Source: Macrosoma leucophasiata (Eukaryota > Arthropoda > Insecta > Lepidoptera > Hedylidae). Taken from it: a DNA stretch of 64,000 nucleotides. The position numbers and the translations under genes were made by a program. The notes below the pieces were generated by a model. That model did no database searches. It was given only the letters and a program-made list of their open reading frames with translations, and was not told where the DNA came from. Location: NCBI GenBank assembly GCA_036365455.1, contig JAWQUS010000022.1:8804001-8868000 (forward strand). The letters run 5' to 3'. Shown here one piece after another: positions 1 to 12,400 of this stretch (positions are counted from its first letter, which is position 1; each line of letters begins with the position of its first letter).

Positions 1-1010
1 GCTGCATACGTGAGCCGGGGCCTAATATAGCTCTTGTAGACCCCGATCTTCACTTTCAGAGGGAGCCTGGAGGTCAGTAAGGGGCGGAGGAGGAATCTGG
101 CGGTCTTGGTACTGCGTAGTATCTTCTTGACGTGTGGCCGCATCGAGAGCTTGGAGTCTATGGTGACTCCAAGGTACTTCGCCTGTTTCCTCCACTCAAT
201 CTCCTCTCCTTGGAGTTTGAGTTTGAGTGGTGGTGCTCTTGTGTGTCCGAATACGACGGCCTGCGTTTTCCCGACGTTCACGGAGAGCCTCCATCTGGCA
301 AGCCATTCAGAATTCAGGCAGCAGGTCTAGGCTCTTTTGGCCGCGTGTCCTAGATTCATGGATTTAGCTGTGAATGCGGCGTCGTCAGCGAACAGGTACA
401 GCTCGCATTCAGCAGCTGTCGGGATTACTCTAGACCTGAGTCGATCGCGAGCGATAGAATCACTTTGATTGAATCACGATCCAAACACAAGTGATCGGGT
501 CGTGACGTACAAAAAAAGTCGATCATTTGGGTCCTTTGGGTCATTGGGTACTTTGTTTCTCGTGAACTCTATCACATTAAGCATAAGGTACACTTCAGTT
601 TGTTTACAGTATTATCGATCAAGCTCCCCTGCACCATGTCATCTAATTGTAAAATTTATGCTATATACCTATAAAGTTTAAGAATGAAATTATAGTGATA
701 ATTAATTGAAATGTATTAAAATGAAAATAGCCAGCGACATAATGTGTGGATCGCGATCTCGAGTCTCACATCCTTATCAGATGGGTCTCGAATCACGAGA
801 ATCATGAGCTATAGTATACGTTTGAGCGAAATCGAGTCGCGACCCAAATGACCCAAACGATCGAGTCATTTACACTCGATCACCTTGTCAATGGGTCGCG
901 ATCGACTCAGGTCTAGATTACTCGGGATGTCGTCCGTAAACGCCGAGTAGCACGCCGGCCAGAACCGGGCGCTCGCTGGACAGCGTATTCTCCGATCGGT
1001 CAGGAACGAT
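1..1010 (-). pseudogene. Degraded LINE reverse transcriptase, cut by the window edge
   Basis: Read on the minus strand, 430-1 gives ELYLFADDAAF (catalytic FADD), a stop, then WRLSVNVGKTQAVVF and AKYLGVTIDSKL, the RT palm/thumb of Jockey- or R1-type LINEs. The upstream part, YSAFTDDIPS, continues at 1010-916 beyond a hAT insertion and has lost the GVPQGS segment by deletion. Non-functional. Confidence 0.75.
431..915. mobile_element. Non-autonomous hAT element, 485 bp
   Basis: The 8-bp duplication GATTACTC flanks it at 423-430 and 916-923. Terminal inverted repeats share 20 bp (TAGACCTGAGTCGATCGCGA). No transposase frame. It splits the LINE around it. Confidence 0.9.
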
Positions 1011-1353
1011 CAGGCCACGCGAACGACTTGGCGGGACGCTAATTTATTTGATCAACTGAGAGCCTTATACATCTGCTAAAAAATCTCTACAGCGTCATTT
1101 AATATCTCAATTGACAACGTCCTCCAGTAACGGTTGGCAGAACTAAATTCAAATACAATATGGAACAAACAAAGACGTATGAACACCAAACAGAGTACTT
1201 CAAGGAACACTTTCAAGGTTCCCGCCAAAACCCACTTGCTATTGCCACTTGAATTAAAATTTCGTTAAGTGTCATAGTGTTAATCTAATTTGAAGAGAAA
1301 TATAAAAAGATTGATTGTGTGTCTATTTTTTTTTATAATTAAATTTGAGTTAG

Positions 1354-1505
1354 CTAATAATATACTATACACGGGCACTGTAATAAACCTATATCAAACA
1401 AAATGCCACCAACTTTATTTAAATAACTCCAAATTACAATAGGAAAATGAAATAAAATAGGAGCAAAACACGCTTCGTTCAAAGTTCCCGCCAAAAAAAA
1501 AACCC
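1354..1505 (-). repeat. Family H arm relic
   Basis: Matches the right arm of the long palindrome at 60701-61775 (shared ATACACGGGCACTGTAATAA and GTTCCCGCCAAAA). A second short piece of the end lies near 1218-1236. The other arm is absent. Confidence 0.7.
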
Positions 1506-1576
1506 GGGCCATGACCGGCCATGTGCCCATTGCCCATGTCTCATGTCTTTTCACCTTAGACTAAGTACCTATAGAC

Positions 1577-1873
1577 CAGTGATTCCCAAAGTGGTCTATA
1601 TCGACCCCTGGGGGTCTATGACAACCTAAAAGGGGTCTACGTCAGCGAAATAAAAAATTGGGGTTCCATGAAATGAAAACGGGGGTCCACGTTAATGGAT
1701 CTCAACACATACACTGATAGTACCAATTTACTTACATCATACCAGTGATTCATGATTCCCAATTATTATTATCCAATAATCAATGGAAATATGGGAATGT
1801 GATATAAATGTAGCAAGGAATCCAGAAAAAAATTTAAAGGGGTCTACAAGAAAAAATAGTTTGGGAATCACTG
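1577..1873. mobile_element. hAT MITE, 297 bp
   Basis: Inverted termini CAGTGATTCCCAAA and TTTGGGAATCACTG with the 8-bp duplication CTATAGAC at 1569-1576 and 1874-1881. Non-coding. A second member is at 35720-35876. Confidence 0.93.
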
Positions 1874-1881
1874 CTATAGAC

Positions 1882-2866
1882 GTAGCCATGTTCGCCATAT
1901 GCTTTGTGGAAGTGAGACAGTAATAGACAAAGAACATAAGAAAGTTGAAATAGAGCATCGTATCTTTTGTCCCTTACGGCGTGCTGGTTTTTGCTGCTTG
2001 GCGAACTTCGTAAAGTTAGCCAAACAAATATCTGTCATCACAATTGCTGTAATAGATAACCTATCGTATACGCATTTATTTATTGTTTTCGACGTATATC
2101 GGCGATTATTAATAAGTTTTTGGGTATTTATGAGAAAAAGACTCAATTAGTTAAGTGATTAGTGTATAAGGTGTGCAGTAAAATAGGAGGTTGCAGTATT
2201 TTAGCCTGTATAAACCGTACAGAAACGAGATCTTTAAACGACATCACTCTTCATTCGTAAGTAAACAGATATTATTAAATAATGTATGTCTATTGAACAA
2301 AATACACGTTGAAGCATGTAACTCTTGATTATCAATTCAAAATAAAGCGCATTTCTCATGAAATTCTTGATTTTTATTCAACGAAATCCCACATACTTAT
2401 TTTGGTGTGTTGCCATAAATTTACTTTTATATTCTCCCTAATTTCGTAGACATATAAAGAATCATGGCAAGTTTTGTACACAAAAAAATTAAAAAAAAGT
2501 ACACGGTAAAACCGCATGGAAATATTATCCAGTAAACCTAAACAACATTTTCTGATACTTAAAATATTTTTAACTCTCCGGAATAAAAAGTTTGAAATTG
2601 AACTTTAGTATGGAGTGCTTCTGCTGTTGTTAGGAAAGACGATTTTTTATTCCGGTGATTTAAAAATAATTTACATACCAGAAAATGTTCTTTAGGTTCC
2701 CTAGATAATATTTCTAATCCGTTTTCCCTTGTACCTTTTTCGAACTTTTTTGTACAAATCTATGTATGAAACTTGCCATGATTCTTTTTGTTCTAACAGT
2801 GTTAGAATTGACAATAAGCCATAACAAAATATTAATTCTTTCCAAGATGGTATACATTAAAGAATA
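1882..2866. other. No gene seen
   Basis: AT-rich DNA with short open frames only; no protein similarity or repeat family that I recognise. Confidence 0.4.
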
Positions 2867-3883
2867 TCTATATATATAAAACAAAGTCGAGTTTGTTACA
2901 ACACTTATAACTCGAGATCTGCTGAACCAATTTTCATGGTTTTTGATTTGTTGGATCTTTCTCCGCCCCGAATAGCAGAATACATAAAAAAAAATAAGAA
3001 AAATAGACGAATACTTGAAAAATGCGTTATTTTCCCTAAAAGTTCTTTAATTTCGGAGCTGTCAATTTTTTTTGGCAAAATCTGTAAGTAATGGTTGACA
3101 TTTATGCATGCGTTCATAAACGATTTAAAATGTATGAATAAAATATTAAGTGTACCGTTTTTTAAAAAAGATTGAAAAGTATTACGCGTGTGTTCAGAAT
3201 TGTGTCATGAATACTTAATCATTTCAATAAATGCTCATTCGAAACTATTCTCTATCTTCTATCTTTTTTAGGCTTCCGTAACTAAAAGGTAAAAACGGAC
3301 CCTATTACTAATCCTCCGCTGTCTGTCTGTCTGTCTGTCACTAGGCTGTATCTCATATACAGTGTTGGTGTTGGTGGTGACGTTGATAGCGTTGGTGACG
3401 TTTGTGGTGGTGGTGGTGGTGGAGGTGGTAGCGGTGATAGTGGGGGTGGTGACGATGGTGGTGATAGCGGTGGTAGTGTTGATGACATTAGTGGTTAAAA
3501 ATGCCCAATGTTAATATTCAATTTTTAACATCCGCCATTATGGACCTAAGCACAGACATTACATGTCATTTTTTCTGCCACAGATCTACGGTAGACTCGA
3601 TCGAAACCTATTCACAATTAAAGATCGTAAAAAAATAATTATTCTGAGTCGAGAACATGTATCCGCAAAATTCGTATCTTTTGATAACTCATGAAATAAA
3701 ATCAATAATTTTATAAATTCAAATGTTAATTGCCCGCCATTATGACGTACACTTTTTATTTTGATGTAATACGAAAACTGGACAGGCCATGCAATTTTCA
3801 AAAATCAATTGCTGTTTGATAATTTCGTTAAAACTGTAGTGTATTTTTTAATCTTGCGATACAAAGTTCGCCGGGCCAGCTAG
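2867..3883 (+). mobile_element. Non-autonomous Helitron, about 1.0 kb
   Basis: Begins TCTATATATATAAAA after an A and ends CCGGGCCAGCTAG before a T, the A/T target and TC...CTAG ends of Helitrons. No inverted repeats or duplication, as expected. Inside are a GTCTGTCTGTC LINE-tail motif (3318-3338) and a GGT-rich simple repeat (3362-3485). Confidence 0.75.
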
Positions 3884-3894
3884 TTGTCATTAGA

Positions 3895-4020
3895 GAAAAA
3901 AATGGGAAAGAAAAATTTGACTTTGGGCAGGAATCGAACCTGCAACCTCAGGATAATCAGTCCAGCCGCTTTACCTCTAAGCTACAGAGGTCCCACACCA
4001 ATGCGTCAAACTTTGCCTTC
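3895..4020 (-). mobile_element. tRNA-derived SINE (type 2) fragment
   Basis: A minus-strand tRNA-like unit with a B box (GGTTCGATTCC as seen on the minus strand) and D-arm, followed by the AAATTTTTCTTTCCC tail shared with copies at 11741, 20191 and 46449. Confidence 0.75.
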
Positions 4021-4061
4021 CAATTTTTTTATTTTTATTTTTTTATTTTTAACCGACTGAG

Positions 4062-4153
4062 GGTAGGTGATCGACGAGGTTTGTCAGGACCGGGATATCT
4101 GGCGCTCTACACTCTCTGCCTACCCCGTTAGGGACCTGGCGTGAAGATACACA
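4062..4153 (+). mobile_element. RTE-type LINE 3' end fragment
   Basis: Matches the last about 90 bp of the RTE LINE at 51882-52870 (CTCTCTGCCTACCCCGTTAG, GGCGTGAAGATACA) and runs into a short CA repeat. Confidence 0.8.
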
Positions 4154-5473
4154 CACATCTGCATTTAAATCGAGATCTAGAGATCTTAATGTTTTACTAG
4201 GTACCCACTTATCGATGTAAACTTGTTGATCATTGTTTGCCGGTGTATGTTGCTTGCTTTTAATGTTTTAAGGGCTAGCATTAAAAATCGTCGAGACCCT
4301 TCTGAACTTAGTATTTCCGTTCATTCCGCGGAAGTACTAACATTCCCACATTCTGACATTTCATGACAGGACACTAACATTATAATTGTATAATTATTTA
4401 TATTTTGATATTTATAATTTGAATAATAAAGCGATAATCACACTGAAACTCTTAGTTTTATTTAACTATTACTTACACGCAAATATTGAATGCCTTACCC
4501 GATACAGAAATCGTTCTGATAAACTATATAATAGATCGAGAAATAATACCCTGTAGATGATGTTCTAGAGTGCGAGCTGTGAATAATCTAGAACCTAGAT
4601 TATTCACAGCTCGCAGCATAATAAATGCTAATTCATGGTTACCTATTTCAAATTATGTACATTTTCTCGGTATGTTCTTTATCTTTCAACAAAATGTATA
4701 GAATTAATGGTAGACGCACATGTTTTAATTCATCATAATTCAATCAATTCGTTACAATTGAACTAATCTGAATAAAAGTAAAATGCTTAAGAATGTTTAA
4801 CATAAAAACTTGCCGAGATATAGTAAATGATTAGGAAGAAAATTGGGAAACTTTATTTACTAGCAACACTCATGATTTCATATGGCTGTCTCATGAGCGG
4901 CCACACGCTGGCTACATCTATAGGTACTTAATCTAAGCTTTTCACGATTTGATATCCTTTGGTATTTTCTTCTGTTTTAAGTTGCCATTACTTACAAACG
5001 TATTTTTACCTATTGTCAAAATATATTTATATTATTTTAACAACATTAACCTTGTCATACTTAGGTATTATTAAAAAAATATATATTATAATACATAGTT
5101 TAGGTCCGAAAATTTTAATTTTAGATGTGAATTATCTCAACTCTCTACGCTTTTTTAAATTAATAATTACTATTTTTTTATATATTATGGCAATTCTCAC
5201 TCTTCATATTTCTACCCTAATTAATAATTTTCTACTCTTTCTACCAATAATTATTCTATTACGTCTGTGATATTTAATGATATCGTGCAATTTGTTTATC
5301 TGTTTCTTTTGTTTACTTCATTTTCGTCCGGGGGTTACCCTAGTTGTACTAAGTGTTTTAGGTTTACTAATTTTCAAAAATGAAATGAACCTGTAATGAA
5401 ATGTGTTTAAAATGATTTATAACAATAAATGAAATAAGAAATATATATCTTCTGCAAACCTTATATAACGAAT
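4154..5473. other. AT-rich flank upstream of the ankyrin gene
   Basis: No gene supported. It contains the perfect hairpin at 4571-4615 and presumably the promoter of the ankyrin gene, but no TATA box or initiator can be singled out. Confidence 0.4.
4571..4615. repeat. Perfect 21-bp inverted repeat, 3-nt loop
   Basis: Arms 4571-4591 and 4595-4615 are exact complements around AAC. The absence of a T-run argues against a simple terminator. Confidence 0.85.
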
Positions 5474-6450
5474 ATGTCTATTCAAGCCACTACGAGTCAA
5501 ACGCCAATAACAATAATCAGAGATCGCGTATCAATACAAAATACCCAAAATACGAAACTTTTTAAATATGTGAAGATCGTGAACCCGATTGTGAAAGAAG
5601 AAATAGTTTATAAATCGAACGCGGACGATTTTCTAAAGGGGAAATACCCGAATTTGCTTATAGTGAACAGACTAAACGTTTTAACTAACAGTTGTAGAAC
5701 AGTGGCTAAATATACAAATATGAACAAACAAATTGAACTAACATCCGATGAAGTAGCCCGTGTTATTGGGCAGAATAATTACAACTCATTATTTTCAGCG
5801 CTATGCTGTGTGATTAGTCAAGAAATCAAAATTAAAGGCATACTGTCGCTCCTCACTCCGCCTACTAAAATATGGAGGGGCAATTCACGTCAAATATATT
5901 CAGATAGCCCGAAAACTTTGATCAGTACACACGTGCAGACAGACGAAAGTAGAATTGTACCGTTGTTGACTAAAAAGAAACGTGTTAAACGGAGATTGAC
6001 ACCGTACGTAGTCAAGGATTCACCGTTGAAAAAAGTTGTTATACATCCATTGAATATCAACAAATCTACTGCATTGGCTGCGGAAGAAAATAAAGCAGTG
6101 AACGGACAGAGTGAAGAGACAAGCTCTAAAATATTTATTAATGAGGACAGCAATATTTCTAATATAAGTTTTGGTAATATTTCTTTATCAAGTTCAGTAA
6201 TAGCGGAAGGTTTGGAAAATGCAATGTTTTTAGATAATATTGATAAACATATTAATCCGTTTAGTAAAGTACCATTGAAGTTGTTGGATGGTGGTGAAAT
6301 AATGCTTGAAATGAAACCAGAGGATGATTTCCATATAGCTACGGTGGAAAATTTGAAAAATCTGTCGATATATGATAAGAAGCGGTTGCTGTGTCATCAG
6401 GCCTATGTTGATTGGAAATTATGTTTGCAAAGGAATATAGATGGGAACTT
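5474..6450 (+). CDS. Ankyrin gene exon 1 (N-terminal domain)
   Basis: Open for 325 codons plus 2 nt; the donor is GTAAGT at 6451. It starts at the first ATG of the open frame. It encodes the domain-free N-terminus with the basic cluster and ends at DGN, the first ankyrin residues. Confidence 0.85.
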
Positions 6451-9400
6451 GTAAGTTTAAATTTTTTTTTTTTTATATTTTTAAAATTTTTATTTTAGTG
6501 CTAAGCTGGTTTTGAGTTCACATTGATGGTTGAATCCTGCTGACTATAGATTTCTACCCTAAAACTAAATATCAAAATGCAGATTTTAGGGCTGAAGTTT
6601 TTTGTATTTGAACTCTACGTATACATACATAGTACATACTCAAATGGGTAAAATTGGGAGCCCCGTTCTCGCACATTGGGTGTTCCCATAGCCCATGGGC
6701 CCCGCAAAACTGATACGGCATATACATATAGCATGCCTCTGATTCAGAGTTCATACTTAATTTTAAACTCTGGCATAATCATTTAATTAGGCATTGGTTG
6801 GGTTTTACTATAATATGGGAGACTCCTAACCCATAGCTGAAACAGGAAAAAACAATTTTTTTCCTGTCTCATTAAAACATGACATTGCACATAAAATGAT
6901 ATTCTTAGACAGATTTGACAGTAGTATGCTAGAACGTTGCAGGGTAGACAGGAACAGGGGCGGGTAGCAACCCCTATAAAAAAATTGTGGCCAATGAATG
7001 GTAAATTTTACCCTTTTACGCTGGTAAAGCTATCAGGCCACCCACCGTCAAGGGGAACCGTCCCTCCGGGCCGCCGCGGCGCCGGCGGACCGTAGAGGAG
7101 TAGCCATAGCATTTCTTCTTCTTTATTTAAATTAATTAAATTAATGGCTTCTACCCAACACTAAGGGCCATAGCATTTATTACCGATGCAAAACCTTCTG
7201 TCATTTAGCGGGGAAACTACGTCTGATATACACACTACAACAGTTGTCTATTTCTACGAAACTCACACCTTGACTTCAACGAAACGCAGGACGAGATGCA
7301 ACGCATCTGCATTTTGACCAGATGCGTCAAACCGGAATACGATATTGCTAAACACGGTTTGGCGGCTGATAGATTAGGTAATGCGGTGGTGCTTACGCCC
7401 TAGAGCTCCTTCACTGGAACTCTACCACCAGTAGCAAACTTCAAAAAATCATTGTACAGAACATTCTCGCCACGAAAATCTAAGACAAGGTTAAATTGGC
7501 TATAATCACATCAAAATTACAAATAGTTAATACCGGCCCTTACTCTATGTCAATAAAAATATATAATCAAATTCCAAATTCTATTAAACACATACAAAAT
7601 AATAAATTATTTAAAAACAAATTAACTGAATTCTTAACACAAAAATGCTATTACACTTTGCAGGAGTTTTTTAGCGATAAGTAAAGATGAAAATAATAAT
7701 AAAGATTATACATATAAGTACCGACCAAATTGTTATTGCTATATTTTCGGTTTAATCAATGTCATGCAAAATTTTATAGTAAAAATATATAAATTAATAA
7801 ATAGATACAATCACATATATTAAATAATATGAATAATAGTTCTGAATTTAAATGTCTTCATTTAAGATTATAGTCATAAGTTTATATTGTAATGTAAAAT
7901 ATTATATGTACATGAAATGTTCTCATAATTTTGCGGTGCCCCTACGGGGTGTTACATGTAACTACAAAATATTTAATTGTAAGACCTTATAACCATGTGA
8001 CAAGCAAATAAATAAATAAATAATAATAATAATAATTGTGAACGCGAATCCAACTCGTACTTGGCCGGTATTTCGCAACTTGTGTTGCATCCTCGACTCA
8101 TGCTAAGGGGAATCCCACATTCGTACCTATTCGCCGAAGAATGCAGGAGGGTCATATTATTATGTCGTCATAACTAAATTTCTAAGAATCCTGAGTATTG
8201 CCTTCCACCATCAATTTAATTGTGGTACAGCTCCAGTGACGTAGCTCGATGTCGTAGACATCATCGCATTACCTAATCTACTTGCTATGGCACAAAGGTA
8301 TATGCAATATAATTGTGGAACGAATTTCCCTCTGAGATGTTCTCTAGTTGCTACAATATGGGGTTCTTCAAAAATGGCGTCAAAAGGCGAGTTGGCAACT
8401 CCCCTGGTGTTGCAAATCTTCATAGGCGAAGAAGACCACTTTCCATCAGGTGGCCCGTTTGCTGGTCTGTCAAACTTCGGACATAAAAAGAAATAGCCTC
8501 AGAAGTGGCAACGCATCTACATTGAAATTAAGATTTTATGCAGATGTTTATAGGCTCCAGTAATACTGTAGCCTATAAACATCTGGCATATTACTAGGTA
8601 AGTAATATGCCAGATATCTTACTATCCATAGAGCAACACGGGCTACCGGTCGCGGCGGACCGGAGGGGAGTAGTCATATGCAGGCTACTCCCCTCCCGTC
8701 CATATGCAGGAGGGGGACTCTGTCAAAGTACAAGCACAAGCACACCGCGGACACTCCGCCAAAATTCTATACAAACGCTCAATCAGTGACGTGTATTTAC
8801 ACGTGCACCTGTGTGTGTAGCACGTAGAGAATACCAAACGTCGCCCATAAGAGGAGAGGAGGTTGAGTGAGGCGGGGAAATCGGGCGGGACGTCGAAGTG
8901 TCCATTCTATACGTAGTCTTGTAGCCGAGATTTTAAAATGTGTGCGTGAAATTGTTATGTATTTTGTTAAAGTCAAGATGTGAGTTTCGTATTAATAAAC
9001 GATTTTTGTCACACGTAATTCCTCCCGCAAAAAATTACAGTCTGTTTTGCATCGGAAATAAACGCTATGGATACTCCCCTCCGAGATGCCGCGGTGGCCG
9101 GTGGCTCGGCTTGCTCTATGATAGGCTGCAGTCATCACTTAACATCCATGTGAGATGCATTTTTGCCACTTTCGATACGTTAGAAAAAACAAATATTTTT
9201 CCTTCTCATTTCAGACCGTTACACCTAGCAGTATTGAACAACGATGATGACTTGGTGAGGAGGCAGTGTATAATGTTGAAAAAGAGGCACGAGTCGGTTG
9301 ATATATCTGCTAAGGATAATGCGGTAAGTAGACCATCATGGCATCAACCCTTTTTTTAATGTATTGGAAGTGGCAAACAAACGTGCAGACACAAACACCC

Positions 9401-12400
9401 AGACCCAAAACAATTTTTTTTTTATGTAATGTAAATGGCAAACAAGCATGTTCACATTGATGTTAAGTGACGACTGCAGCCTATAGACACCCACACGAAG
9501 ACCAAGTTCAAAATGCAGATGCGTTACAACTCCTGGGGCCTCCTGGTGTTATACTTCTGTGCCGGAAATTATAGGGCCGTACATTACCACCTGACCGGGA
9601 CACGATAGTGCTGAACACTACCATTTAGCGGCATGTAAATTAGGTAATGCGGTGGTGCCTACGTCACTGGAGCTCTACCACCAGTAGTAAAAATATCTGC
9701 TGGCCGTACAAATATTTTTGTCCCGCTGCGGGGATCGAACCTACGACCCTTCAAAATCACGTCTCACACCGCTGGACTTACCGGGTCGTCAAATTAACCC
9801 TGTATAAATGCTGACTACGCAAACTCCGCCCGCAATCGCATAAGTCATAATTTTATTATCACATGTCGACAGTGGCGTACATTCATTTTCGGGCTAGATA
9901 GGCTGTTAGTAGCTGTTATTAACATGTTTATCCCCCCAGACGGCCTTGCAAATGGCCATATTTAACGAATCACCGCAATGCACGGCAGTCTTGTTGGAAC
10001 ATGGTGCGGATTTGTTCTCGACCGATGAGGACGATGCCAACGCCTTCCATTTGGCTGCGGCAGCCCGATCTGAACAAGTTGCCGCCCTGTTACATCATTG
10101 TATGACACGGGCGAGGTGAGTCGCTATTACTGGCACGTTTTAGAAATTACTGGCACGATGTGGAAATTATTGGCACGGTGTGGAAATTATTGTCACGAGA
10201 TAGAAATTACTGACACGATGTAGAAATTACTGGCACGATAAAGAAATTACTGACACGGTATAGAAATTACTAGCATGGTGTAGATATTACTGGCACGGTA
10301 TAGAAATTACTGGCACGGTATAAAAATAACTGGCATTCTGGTGTCGTAATAACTGTCAAGGTGGTTAACTTACTGGAGGGATATTACAGTTACCTACTCG
10401 AATAGTATGGAAATGACAAGTGTAGTTTCTGCAATTATTGGCACGTTCACCGGTTCACGCGATTACTGCCATAATTAGCTATTGCAGTCCTCCGATGACT
10501 GGCATGATCCTGCAATTAATGGCTCGGGCTCATTGCGAAATTTGTTTTTAATCGACGATGATTACGTGTCTGTAATCCCCGAAGAGATAGGTAAAGGTAA
10601 GTTCATGCATTCAAGCATACATGCAAACACCCACGATTCGCCGGTTACGTTTTGGCCCATTTAACAGGTGGCGAGGCTGTTGACATCTCCGGGCACATTA
10701 ATAAACTTCGAAATACTGGGAATATTTTCTAGATAATGGAAAAATCCCAATAGAACCAGAGATAAAGGGAATCGAACCCAGGACCTCTGCACAGTAGTAG
10801 TGGCCTGCTACCACTGGGCTACTGAGGCAGATAAATTACTGGTACGATGTGGTAATGACTGGCACGATGTAGAAATTACTGGTGCGATATTCTGTTTACC
10901 TTTTGTCCCATGTGACGAGCGATATGCTGTTTACGTTTCGTCTGAGCCTGTTGATATCTCCGGGCACATTACCAAACTCCGAGGTACTGGGAAACTTTCA
11001 GAAATAGAAAAAAAATACCGAGGCCAACTGCCTCGATATTAATAGATATCTATAAATCTATAATTTTGTTTTATTTCAGGCGAATAATAAAAGAAAATGA
11101 AGATATGTTCCAAATAGATGTAAATGAAAAATCCGATGAAGAATTAGCCAAAATTTTGTTAGAGAAGATATCTAAGATATATGATAGCCAAGGTATGTTT
11201 GTCTTCTCTATGTAATGAAAGTGACAAACAAGCATGCAGTTCACATTGATGTTAAGTGATGACTGCAGCCTATAGACACCCTCACTTCGACAAAGGTCAA
11301 AATGCAGATGTGTTACCATTCCTGAGGCCTAAGGTGTTATGCCTCTGTGCCGGAAATTACAGGGCCGTACATTTCCACCTGACCGGAACACGATAGTGCT
11401 GAACACTACCATTTAGCGGCAAGTATATTAGGTAATGCGGTGGTGCCTACGCCCGCGAGCTCCGTCACTGGAGCTCTACCACCAGTAAAACATATTCTAA
11501 ATGGGATTTCCGCCTTAGGTTTTGATCAATATAAATTCCTAAAAATTTCGTTGATGTAACTTCAGAAATGAGAGTACCCACCGTAACAGATTTGCAGATC
11601 TTTGGGAGTTGTATTTTTATTAACGAATTTCATTAAGCATGTTTTATCTAGGTTAATTTTAAGATTATTATCATGCATCCATTGTTTAAGATTTTTAAGC
11701 GAATCATTAATATCAGTTTCATATGTCATTGGGTTATTGTTTTATATTATTTCGCATTAACACATGCTTGTGAAATATATTTTATTTTTAAAGAAAAATG
11801 GAAAGAAAAATTTGACTTCAGGCGAGACTCGAACTCGCGGCCTACTGGGAATCTAGTCCAGCCGCTCTTCCAATTGAGCTACTGAAGTCCTGCCCGATTT
11901 GTCAAATCTTTCCTTCACATCTATTGCATTGCTTTATGGTAGCAGCAGCGCCATCTATTACCAACTATGCTAGTTAGGGGGGGTTATTGTCATTTTCATA
12001 GGGGCTTCAATGACTTGAGGAAAGTCATTAATATATACTAAAAATAGCAATGGTCCCAAAATGCTGCCCTGAGGCACACCATATGTATTTTCTCTTGGTT
12101 CTGAGAAATATTTTACAGCAGTTTTAGTGGCCATGTTTATTTCGTTTATTTCTGTAATTTGTTGTCTAGCAGACAAATATGATTGTATTAGATCAAGTGA
12201 ATTGTTTCTGAGTCCATATTTTTCTAATTATTATTATTAATATTCCATATATATAGTTATGACTGTAGCCTATAGATACACAAAGACCAGAGGTCAAAAT
12301 GCAGATGCGTTGCCATTTAGTGCCGAACACTACCATTTAGCGGCAGATAGGTTAGGTAATTTGGTGGTGTCTACGCCCTCGAGCACTTGGAACTCTACCA

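Noticed and set aside
3282..3488. Proline-rich frame on the minus strand
   Set aside because: It is the translation of a GGT/ACC simple repeat inside a Helitron.
4959..5270. 103-codon open frame upstream of the ankyrin gene
   Set aside because: Hydrophobic, low-complexity translation of AT-rich DNA; no homology signal, no splice context.
7496..7684. Small host gene of 62 residues
   Set aside because: The sequence is the conserved C-terminus of LINE ORF2 followed by a LINE 3' tail.
10123..10340. CRISPR-like array
   Set aside because: Units are contiguous 20-bp repeats without spacers, in a eukaryotic intron.
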